Positions 46,701 through 50,637 of a stretch of 64,000 nucleotides of DNA are shown in pieces. Below the pieces are notes generated by a model. It saw nothing but the letters and a program-made list of their open reading frames with translations. It was not told the DNA's origin and did not search any database. The first letter of the stretch is position 1, and each line of letters starts with the position of its first letter. Source of the stretch: Nematostella vectensis (lineage: Eukaryota > Cnidaria > Anthozoa > Actiniaria > Edwardsiidae); NCBI RefSeq assembly GCF_932526225.1, contig NC_064048.1, positions 6,678,627 through 6,742,626 of the forward strand. The letters run 5' to 3'. Both the position numbers and the translations under genes were made by a program.

Positions 46701-47280
46701 ATTGAAATTATCTTGTTATTCGCTTTAATCAGCCGATGGAAATGGATGCTTTGAGTGACTCTCCATTAAGCGGGAGCATAAAATGGCGGCGTGATTGGCC
46801 TTCTTTTATGGTCATATCTGGCAAGTCTTCTTTCCCACTCTTGCATGTGCTGGTGTCCATTCAATAGTCATACCTCGTGTTCTTGAATGTCTTCGACGTC
46901 TTCCGAACAGTCTGCGCTTGTCTGCAACTATAATGAGCAACATTTATAAATTTATAAAAGGGATTCTTTAAAATGTCTTAAACACCATTGATCCGACGTG
47001 CGTGACGCATGGTTTCGTAGGCTACGAAACCCTATGATATGAATCGCAGTGAATTCCAATCCATGCTATGGACTTAACCTTTATGCAGTAAGACTCAATT
47101 TTCACCAATTTCCCTACTTTAGGACACCCCGCCCCTCCCCCCCCCACAAAATTCTTACACACTACCCTGTAGTATATCCCCACATTTTCTGCCCTCAGCT
47201 TCCCATGAGCCTGTCCTGTGTTTAGTATACATCACTCTTACCATTTTGCGCAGCGGGGGATTTCGCGACCTTGGTCGCAA
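12181..47280 (-). CDS. Giant arginine-tract repeat-exon protein gene (unrecognised family)
   Basis: Unrecognised gene assembled from about 28 exons by open frame, GT-AG sites and phase. Upstream mini-exons of 18-57 nt are phase 1-1. The exon at 36,945-37,635 switches phase 1 to 2, later large exons are 2-2 (two of them split at phase 0), and the last junction is phase 1. No joined codon gives a stop in the well-supported part (from 45,889 leftward). Most large exons encode about 40-60 residues of short glycine-turn/beta-like units (hydrophobic alternation with GK or GR), 40-100 residues that are mostly Arg, then another 50-60 of the first kind. The product would exceed 2,500 residues, be extremely basic and have very few cysteines. 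Function unknown. A secreted or matrix polycation, or a nucleic-acid or anion binder, are guesses. The 5' end is uncertain. Confidence 0.75.
12493..12952. mobile_element. Fold-back element of tandem hairpins
   Basis: Inverted ends atgcctagtgcacacta... and ...tagtgtgcactaggcat enclose three tandem units of about 125 bp. Each unit is itself a hairpin: gacataacgacatggac, a short AT loop around aacatgtt, then its reverse complement. Non-coding. Confidence 0.85.
13282..13410. mobile_element. Truncated hAT-like MITE abutting an exon
   Basis: Starts cagggccatagcagacc and shares the gccacgcctctactggtcat core with the copies at 2.6 and 10.6 kb. Its far end runs into the 3' end of the arginine-rich exon at 13,423-13,690 and supplies an alternative donor at 13,397. 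Confidence 0.6.
13423..13690 (-). CDS. Arginine-rich gene exon 16 (phase 0 to 1)
   Basis: Acceptor atcaacag. It begins ISSCCKKLKLRFGK, has a short Arg tract (RRRRFGRRRSRFGRR) and ends GIHIPK with donor AAAG|gtgtgt. An alternative donor 25 bases further (13,398, phase 2) lies in the MITE. The only adjacent cysteine pair seen in the protein is here. Confidence 0.6.
14126..14386. mobile_element. MITE with aggggactt / gtcacgtgac ends
   Basis: Left end aggggactttcgctaagaga, right part cacccaaacagtcacgtgac. Same family as 24,703-24,984 and 41,101-41,695. Non-coding. Confidence 0.6.
14387..15175. other. Intron, no exon seen
   Basis: Contains a short (CAT/ATC)-rich microsatellite near 14,500-14,600. 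No splice-flanked open frame was found. Confidence 0.5.
15176..15416 (-). CDS. Arginine-rich gene exon 15 (phase 2 to 0)
   Basis: Acceptor atcctag. It reads YIMSKKVRKDWTRISRYYRF, then basic beta-like units such as HKWRTVVRRNRRLQVTIGSK, and ends WYGKKWNK|gtattt. It is basic but has no long Arg run. It pairs with the next exon to form one split repeat unit. Confidence 0.65.
15495..16419. mobile_element. Fold-back transposon-like element with expanded right arm
   Basis: Ends are inverted: cgcgcgacttaacctgcttg at left and gcctgcaagcaggctacgcg at right. The motif tttacccggtgttttcgcta occurs twice on the left arm and in opposite orientation many times on the right. The interior (about 15,640-15,975) matches 39,030-39,350. 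Confidence 0.75.
16020..16395. repeat. 25-bp tandem array
   Basis: About 15 units of aacaccgggtaaacatagcg plus an A run. Open frames across it (CLPGVFFAMFTR-type) are repeat artefacts. Confidence 0.95.
16505..16653. mobile_element. Small MITE-like inverted pair
   Basis: agtgggttatgtttgtcagg at left and gttgacaaacataacccact at right enclose about 100 bp. A - strand open frame across it looks protein-like but is explained by the inverted repeat. Confidence 0.5.
16703..16992. repeat. Dispersed repeat (copy 1 of 4)
   Basis: Begins near tcaatggctgtcgtttttct and contains gagcgcgcgggagacctgtg and gctagaaaaacgacag. Related copies lie near 20,805-21,010, 39,605-39,870 and 48,252-48,440. Probably a non-autonomous transposon. 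Confidence 0.5.
17190..17722. repeat. C-rich minisatellite
   Basis: Units of about 22 bp such as taacacccctccccctacct, strongly strand-asymmetric (G-rich on the transcribed-sense - strand). It ends just past the donor of the exon at 17,734. Confidence 0.95.
17734..18000 (-). CDS. Arginine-rich gene exon 14 (phase 2-2)
   Basis: Acceptor catcaatag, donor CCGCAG|gtaagc. It starts YRRRWYPLWRRGRKLVTTIR and continues with basic beta-like units (RTIRLKVGGHLGVRRGHSW). At 267 nt it lacks a long Arg run, so it is a tract-less variant. Confidence 0.75.
18040..18435. repeat. GAT-type trinucleotide array in intron
   Basis: Imperfect (GAT)n/(ATC)n of about 400 bp upstream of exon 14. All-Ile, all-His and all-Met frames here are artefacts. 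Confidence 0.95.
18671..18937 (-). CDS. Arginine-rich gene exon 13 (phase 2-2)
   Basis: Acceptor tttttcaag, donor ATCAG|gtaaat. It reads FKKGRNVILKIPYRGQGFVS, KGKRYVINRKAYRIQ, then an Arg tract (about 18,690-18,815) and ends VSCKMRI. Same length as exon 14 (267 nt). It has no ATG near its start, so ORF callers miss it. Confidence 0.78.
19504..20154 (-). CDS. Arginine-rich gene exon 12 (phase 2-2)
   Basis: Acceptor atatctaag, donor AATCTCAT|gtaagt. It starts YRGKHLRGLRWGKRPVVIR. A long Arg tract (about 19,650-20,090) is followed by LVRQNGIFYLRHKRITIGR. At 651 nt it is among the longest units. Confidence 0.8.
20543..20662. repeat. Near-perfect 120-bp palindrome
   Basis: Arms of about 57 bp centred at 20,602/20,603 with a single mismatch near the loop. 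The arms contain cggcctttgtgcaaatcggg. It lies in the intron upstream of exon 12. Confidence 0.95.
21189..21719 (-). CDS. Arginine-rich gene exon 11 (phase 2-2)
   Basis: Acceptor tatactag, donor TTCTTCAG|gtaagt. It opens VARKFRRVRKIQGKRFKIVG, has an Arg tract at about 21,370-21,560 and closes with LTYRGKRVYFKAGLNRYYVQ and MKMRFF. The beta-like GK units flanking the tract are clearest here. Confidence 0.82.
21795..21905. repeat. 42-bp repeat, about 3 copies
   Basis: Units contain gcgacgcgcgctaccgtggc and tacaaagtgttatagt. A related string (ccacggtagcgcgtgaca) lies in opposite orientation near 22,336, so the flanks resemble an inverted element. Confidence 0.8.
22383..22916 (-). CDS. Arginine-rich gene exon 10 (phase 2-2)
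   Basis: Acceptor atctttag, donor GTGATCAA|gtaaga. It starts IRLGRKRYPIKKSKKVFIFR, has an Arg tract at about 22,560-22,790, then aromatic-rich AVYWSRVKSEFYYHAKKGGF. Confidence 0.82.
22917..23322. other. Intron, no exon seen
   Basis: Includes an A run of about 27 at 23,070-23,096. Confidence 0.5.
23323..24425. mobile_element. DNA-transposon-like element with long inverted arms
   Basis: The left arm from about 23,323 (taggcctag...aaacgccgtt) and the right arm to 24,425 (aacggcgtttaaataggcct) are reverse complements over roughly 90 bp with mismatches, including ccgttccaaata and gtgtttggaaca. No transposase frame. A partial relative lies near 53,800-53,990. Confidence 0.6.
24703..24984. mobile_element. 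MITE with aggggact / agtcccct ends
   Basis: About 280 bp from aggggtcttgcgctaagaga to atctcttagcccaagtcccc, with an inner ctaagagatcacgtgacc / gtcacgtgatctcttag pair. Best-preserved short copy of the family. Confidence 0.8.
25298..25744 (-). CDS. Arginine-rich gene exon 9 (phase 2-2)
   Basis: Acceptor ttcttgtag, donor AAATTTTG|gtaagt. It starts FRVGGKILKSRKAGGYCGVR, has an Arg tract at about 25,405-25,640 and ends GVKLYRSNRYGKFVRLLKSQ. Confidence 0.82.
26916..27623 (-). pseudogene. Penelope-like ORF, linker to GIY-YIG
   Basis: The longest open piece of the element. It contains WYNPPFSKNASANIGHRFLS, FNRNTIKIIYSCMSN and the Cys motif. A TAA at about 26,917 falls just before TYVGLTENEF, so the nuclease region is cut off. 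Confidence 0.8.
27871..28215 (-). pseudogene. Penelope-like reverse transcriptase fragment
   Basis: Contains the KDHK motif and the first catalytic aspartate region FDIVEFYPS. It ends at a stop. The remaining RT (YRDDG) follows in another frame. Confidence 0.8.
28441..29044. other. Intron, no exon seen
   Basis: Includes a degraded hAT-like MITE copy near 28,857-28,985 (gccatagcaggcctagaatt). Confidence 0.5.
29045..29095 (-). other. tRNA-like box A relic
   Basis: On the - strand gcctaggtggcgcagttggt then agagc matches the 5' half of a tRNA, with a box-A TGGCGCAGTTGG. The T-arm/box B is absent, so it is a relic or SINE head, not a tRNA gene. Confidence 0.3.
29134..29316. mobile_element. MITE with aaggttggttatcac ends
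   Basis: Inverted ends aaggttggttatcac / gtgagaaccaactttg around about 180 bp rich in gcgcttgcgcttg. A similar string (tgcgtctcagtgaaaaccag) near 30,930-30,960 suggests a second copy. Confidence 0.65.
29526..30116 (-). CDS. Arginine-rich gene exon 8 (phase 2-2)
   Basis: Acceptor tttttttatag, donor ATGAG|gtaaga. It starts IARRLNRIVPKGNKYYIKRG, has an Arg tract at about 29,735-30,000, then FRYRGRICGVRRKGRKFAFL and CRVRIRLGRAKY. Confidence 0.82.
30228..30743 (-). CDS. Arginine-rich gene exon 7 (phase 2-2)
   Basis: Acceptor gattccag, donor TTTTTGAG|gtaggt. It starts LGRFPFRKVGGRLRIKLDRR, has an Arg tract at about 30,400-30,600, then FMVKLHGRRPIPLRKGQKLL and KGKRTLNVTYF. Confidence 0.82.
31035..31583 (-). 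CDS. Arginine-rich gene exon 6 (phase 2-2), GC donor
   Basis: Acceptor ctcgtcag. It begins IRRGHRWLLASITPKGFIVS, has an Arg tract at about 31,210-31,440, then FSGTWNRVVCRRRRLYLWDK and ends ATQA. The phase-2 donor is AAGCAAG|gcaagt, a GC-AG intron. No GT donor in the right phase was found nearby. Confidence 0.75.
31859..31998 (-). CDS. Arginine-rich gene exon 5 (phase 0 to 2), no Arg tract
   Basis: Acceptor cttatcacag, donor GAACTCAC|gtaagt. It reads VKRYIYWFHGRPVIRANKRV then LEYKGGKWRQLKIKEL. It is a bare beta-like half-unit, completing the phase-0 donor of exon 4. Confidence 0.7.
32640..32950. repeat. GAT/GGT trinucleotide array
   Basis: About 310 bp starting right after the donor of exon 4 (sense strand gtgagttatcatcatc). 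Poly-His and poly-Asp frames here are artefacts. Confidence 0.95.
32959..33145 (-). CDS. Arginine-rich gene exon 4 (phase 2 to 0), no Arg tract
   Basis: Acceptor ctattgcag, donor AGGAAG|gtgagt. It reads VYYNRVYRKVIIRRGRLVIM, then KIVRKRVRIFNGKRFRSVRF and AIVRVGNRK. A clear example of the GK/GR beta-like unit without an Arg run. Confidence 0.72.
33146..34269. other. Intron, no exon seen
   Basis: Contains a MITE-like palindromic stretch (33,410-33,610) with several copies of gttgcaaacgatgtt in both orientations. Confidence 0.5.
34270..35110. repeat. 28-bp minisatellite, about 30 units
   Basis: Units of attgcccgtggtaaatggtg plus tctattct with few variants (aggt for tggt, tatatctt). Intronic, between exons 3 and 4. 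Confidence 0.95.
35218..35784 (-). CDS. Arginine-rich gene exon 3 (phase 2-2)
   Basis: Acceptor atcttcag, donor CGTCTCAG|gtatgt. It starts LLFRGRKIPLRKGKRGGLVV, has an Arg tract at about 35,410-35,640 and ends with GLQVRYGRKRLPIVWRKRNY and KLPLTRL. Confidence 0.82.
36144..36692 (-). CDS. Arginine-rich gene exon 2 (phase 2-2)
   Basis: Acceptor ttttttgcag after a T run, donor TACTGCAG|gtaaat. It starts IRSGEKRIVIHPRKDKKRFL, has a very long Arg tract (about 36,300-36,560, with uninterrupted RRRRRRRR stretches) and ends GSIHYDITTQKYILFGKKVR. Confidence 0.82.
36945..37635 (-). CDS. Arginine-rich gene, first large exon (phase 1 to 2)
   Basis: Acceptor catacttcag at 37,636 fits the phase-1 donors of the mini-exons, and donor AAGCTTGT|gtgagt is phase 2, so this exon switches the phase of the gene. 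It opens PSRIRMVHYRGRVRKVHVMR, has the longest basic stretch (about 37,120-37,430, including GRQGRGGSQGRPSRRR) and ends FKHGKLLERLRGKWRHIK. Confidence 0.8.
38039..38056 (-). CDS. Mini-exon, 18 nt (phase 1-1)
   Basis: Acceptor ctgtttttcag, donor AGAAGAG|gtaaga. It encodes GYFRR with split codons on both sides. Supported by good splice sites and phase, but very short. Confidence 0.5.
38139..38186 (-). CDS. Mini-exon, 48 nt (phase 1-1)
   Basis: Acceptor ttgttacag, donor AAAAA|gtaagt. It encodes RGGKLKLKNLCLGVK, similar in pattern to the 45-nt exon at 38,879 (GELTLKSICMGH). Confidence 0.6.
38570..38740. mobile_element. Degraded hAT-like MITE
   Basis: Shares ggggcacagccatgcttcta and the G runs with the copies at 2.6 and 10.6 kb, but the ends are eroded. 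Confidence 0.4.
38879..38923 (-). CDS. Mini-exon, 45 nt (phase 1-1)
   Basis: Acceptor tctctttag, donor GCCATG|gtaagt. It encodes LAGELTLKSICMGH. Confidence 0.55.
39030..39350. repeat. Second copy of the 15.6-15.98 kb repeat
   Basis: Nearly the same text as 15,650-15,975 (gcaagactagttccagtacc, aatggcggcgttttac). Interior of the fold-back element without its arms. Confidence 0.8.
39984..40040 (-). CDS. Mini-exon, 57 nt (phase 1-1)
   Basis: Acceptor attatttccag, donor ATTGACC|gtaagt. It encodes QGGRSFVNLPRFGRVYID, same length and G..L..RFGR pattern as the amplified exon at 42-46 kb. Confidence 0.6.
40085..40275. repeat. Short tandem repeat (ccaaatatggccatgatcaa)
   Basis: About six degenerate units of roughly 31 bp. 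Intronic. Confidence 0.85.
40599..40643 (-). CDS. Mini-exon, 45 nt (phase 1-1)
   Basis: Acceptor tatgttgtag, donor ATTAAAC|gtaagt. It encodes RALFFNRNPSYRIK. Confidence 0.6.
41101..41695. mobile_element. Large MITE copy with internal 78-bp triplication
   Basis: Ends aggggacttgcgcttagaga and atcttagcgcaagtccccc place it in the 14.1/24.7-kb family. Inside, a 78-bp unit starting gtcagtgcgccgctcttaca is repeated three times (41,168, 41,246, 41,324). Confidence 0.75.
41836..41892 (-). CDS. Mini-exon, 57 nt, diverged copy (phase 1-1)
   Basis: Acceptor cactttaag, donor AGTAAAC|gtgagt. It encodes RRHRSRRRQFGQRRRYSK, a clear paralogue of the five identical exons upstream and more Arg-rich. Confidence 0.65.
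42492..42548 (-). CDS. Amplified mini-exon, copy a
   Basis: Acceptor gctcactttcag, donor GGAAAC|gtaagt, phase 1-1. It encodes GRRLSRVRQFRLGRRYRK. Identical in sequence to copies b-e. Confidence 0.65.
43465..43521 (-). CDS. Amplified mini-exon, copy b
   Basis: Same 57 nt and splice sites as copy a. It lies 973 bp from it. Confidence 0.65.
44438..44494 (-). CDS. Amplified mini-exon, copy c
   Basis: Same 57 nt and splice sites as copy a, again 973 bp from copy b. Confidence 0.65.
45135..45191 (-). CDS. Amplified mini-exon, copy d
   Basis: Same 57 nt and splice sites. The shorter spacing (697 bp) reflects fewer 46-bp units. Confidence 0.65.
45833..45889 (-). CDS. Amplified mini-exon, copy e
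   Basis: Same 57 nt and splice sites, 698 bp from copy d. First of the series in transcription order. Confidence 0.65.
46349..46386 (-). pseudogene. Degenerate mini-exon copy
   Basis: Splice-like cttaag and gtgagt flank 38 nt whose Arg frame would be RRPGRNSFRKRL. The length is not a multiple of three in the 1-1 scheme, so it is probably skipped or dead. Confidence 0.3.
46874..46927 (-). CDS. Mini-exon, 54 nt (phase 1-1)
   Basis: Acceptor ctcattatag, donor CACGAG|gtatga. It encodes ADKRRLFGRRRRHSRTR. Confidence 0.55.
47242..47280 (-). CDS. Candidate mini-exon, 39 nt
   Basis: Excellent sites (ttttttctcag and AAAATG|gtaaga) and a length divisible by three. In phase 1 it reads ATKVAKSPAAQN, in phase 0 LRPRSRNPPLRKM. 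Phase is not fixed by a known upstream exon. Confidence 0.4.
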
Positions 47281-47339
47281 CTGAGAAAAAAAAATTAACG
47301 CATGATCAGTGATATTAGATACCCTTATAGAGTAGTGAC

Positions 47340-47680
47340 CCAAACGATAAGCGAGTCTCTTCCGAGAACGGACATGTTGATCCTGACATTAAACGAGTCT
47401 CTCCCGAGAAGGAAAATGTTGATCTCGACGATAAGCGAGTCTCTCCCGAGAAGAGACATGTTGATCCCGATGATAAACAAGTCTCTCTCGAAAAGGGACA
47501 TGTTGATCCTGACGATAAACGAGTCTTTCCCGAGAAGGGGCATGTTGATCCCGACGATAAACGAGTCTCTCCCGAAAAGGGACATGTTGATCCCGACGAT
47601 AAACGAGTCTCTCCCGAAAAGGGACATGCTGATCCCGACGATAAACGAGTCTCTCTCGTAAAGGGACATGTTGATAGGTT
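47340..47680. repeat. 42-bp minisatellite, about 8 units
   Basis: Units contain gataaacgagtctctcccga. The 42-bp period keeps frames open on both strands, which explains the repetitive ORFs. Confidence 0.95.
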
Positions 47681-50465
47681 CGCCAAATCAGCTTATGTTT
47701 TTTTCACACGTGGTATTTTGTCAGATAACAAAATAAGGGCTGACATGGACTCTGTTAATGGAAGACGACCTTTACCTTTGCTAGGAGCTGCGGTACTCTT
47801 TTTTTCCACGGTTGTTCCAGGTTCTACAAAGAGTGCACAAGTACATCCACATTATTATGTGTCCCCGTACAAAAAGTGCCAACATCGACAAGCATTTCTG
47901 GCGAATTATCGCTAAAAATGGATAAACCTAATAACGATCCAATCCCCAACCCTCCCCCTAAGACCGTAACCCTAGTTCCCTGCTCTAGCTCGATTCACGC
48001 TTTATATCCGCTTACTATAAAGGCCGATTACCCCTGCTTGTTTCCGCTTAAATTTGACGTTGATTGCCCATGCTCTGACTTGGTTCGCCCCCTTGTATCT
48101 GCTTACCCTTAAGGTTGAATGGAGCCGGCTCTGGCTCGCTTCGTTTCACGCGGTCAATAACAGCATTCTCGGTGAATCGAGAATCGGGCTCAGTCTCCGT
48201 AGGAGATGTGTCAGCAATGACAACAACCGCCCCGTAGCTATGGAAACACACATGTCAATCAATGACTGTCGTTTAAAAAAGTCTTGGGCCAGCAACTGGG
48301 AAACACGTGATAATCTTTAACGTTTGCGTCCAGGAACTCTTACTGACTAAGACAGTTAGTAGACGACAAAAATTTGAATTTCAAAGCAGACTCTAAAATA
48401 GGGTATGTAATGTGCTAGCAAACTAAAAAAGGACACTTTTCCTATCAAAAAATTGCTTGTTATAAGAGAAAACACAAACTTAGTCAAATCGACGACTGCT
48501 GAGTAGGACTGGGTCTCCAGCCGGCCATGATGCATTGCGCACCGTGTTATGCTTCCCCCAAAGGCCATCCAATATATAAATAACGTTTTTTTTGTAGTCT
48601 CTTTTTTTTTTATTTTCGCAATCTGTCATAACATCCACAGGTCAAGGCGTTATATTTACCCATATTTATAACAAAAACCTGTTTTCTTTTGCAATACGTG
48701 GAATCCTTTTAGACAAAGAACATCTTGGGCTAACAATCAAAACGCAACTTATTTAGCCCTTACTTATAAGCCAATTTTTTGTCAAAAAGGTTTTTTTTTT
48801 ATTTTTTCGTCGTTCTCTGGCGTGACGGGCGAATTTTTCACTTATAGGCTATTAATTTGTACTAGCTGGAAGCCTGTGAAACATAACAAGCAGTCTTTAC
48901 TCTATCACTTCGAGTCTTGCAGTGTCAGATCCTAGGTAATCCAAGAGAAGCCGATGTTTGGGAGCTAAAGACGTAAATTCATTTTTCGCCATGTGTTTGA
49001 TATACCCCCCCCCCCCCCCTCCATTATTTTGTACAGCCTGCAAAGAGGGCCAACCAATCAGAATGCAACATTGATAAAATGCCATTATTAGGATTTGTAA
49101 TGAAGCCAAATATGGAGAACGCATTCAGCTGAAGTATGGAAAAGCTGAAGAAATAAAAACTTTTTTTTTACTTCATTTAACAATTAAAGACACTGGCTAA
49201 ATCAAATGCAACTCAGTAAATATCAGCTAACTGAGGTAACCGGACTCGTTTCACTTAACACCCTTTGTTTTCAATAAACAAGGCAGGTAAACGACGTTTT
49301 CGTCGTTTGTAGCAAAGACATAACATTACACGTAAGCTGAAAAATGTAACGTAACGTCTGGAGGTAACACGACTCGTGGTATCTTAGCCCCCTATTGTCT
49401 TTTTTTAAAAGAAGTCATTATTCCACGTAGGTCAAAAAATGAAAGGAGGGTTAAAAAGGTAATGAGCACCCGACCCGCACAGACAAATCCAACAAATTAT
49501 TATTGGCTAATTTGCACAGCGATATATCAGAGAAAAAATATCGGCAGATCAAGTTCCACTAATACAAACAGCAAAAAAAAAATCCGTTTCCGTCATGTCA
49601 AATAACAAATACTCCATCCTCTATCTGTTTCCATTCTACAACACAGAAACTTCTTCTTTTGGGAGAAATTATAGCAGTGCCATAACCAAGATGGTTTGCG
49701 GATATTGATGCAGTAGTTTATGGTTAAGGGCAGGTTATTACGTAAAAATTTTGAAAAAAAGTTTATAATTTCATTATTGAAAACATCACAGGTCAGCAAG
49801 GTGGTTTGGCGGTTGAACTTTAAAAAAAAAAAAAAACAGGTCAGTTATAAACATCGGCGTCATCTCTTTCGATATTCTTAACTCGAAATTTTGGTTTTCA
49901 AGGTTGAGCTAGAGCTATTCCAAATCAAAGGGAAACAGTAAGAGAAAATAGCTTGTATATCTCTGCAATTAGCGACATTGAACTCATTAGGGCCTTTCAC
50001 ACCTATCACAAAACCTTTCACACCCTAAACATCGGCGCTTAACACATTTTTACTGAAATAAAAGTTCACAGAATAAAAAAGGACGACGATAAATATCTTC
50101 TCGGATAAAATAAAAAAGAGGAAAACCCAGACTTATTTAAATGTTTAGAAAAGGCACAGAAGTATTCAATAGAATAAAATGAAAGATATGCGATAGTTTT
50201 TATACTTTGAGGAATAAATGGCGATGATAGAGAAGCACTTATTGTTTTAAATCAAGGCATCAAGGCATTAAGAGGTAGCATAGAAAAAGTTAAAAGTTAT
50301 AAAAATGTGTAAAAAAAGGAAAAAAAGGTAGGTTGTGAGAAAAAAAAGATGTTTACTGTACTCATAGCGCTTTTCAAACGGTAGACAATTTCAAACTTTG
50401 TAAAAAAATAATCAAATTGATACGAAAGCAATAAAGGTCGAAAATATAAAAAGTAGAATACTTAC
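47681..50465. other. No gene seen
   Basis: Contains a copy of the 16.7-kb dispersed repeat near 48,252-48,440 and a C run near 49,006. At least one missing exon (phase 2 to 1) would have to be here if 50,466-50,494 is the first exon. Confidence 0.5.
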
Positions 50466-50494
50466 AGCAGCAGTATCGAGAGGAATCTCCACAT
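50466..50494 (-). CDS. Possible first coding exon with signal-peptide start
   Basis: ATG followed by WRFLSILLL, with donor CTGCT|gtaagt at phase 2. A short basic start followed by a hydrophobic run fits the front of a signal peptide. If it belongs to the arginine-rich gene, the protein is secreted. The link is unproven. Confidence 0.3.
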
Positions 50495-50637
50495 TTTGTC
50501 CAAATATTGGACATGCGGATTAATGGAGAGCTTCCATCCTCGACTGACGAAAGCTGCCGCGCGCCTCGGCTTATGAACTGTTCGTCAATAATAAATGAAA
50601 GATGCCATACTTTGTTTGCGAAAACAGGGGCTGAACA

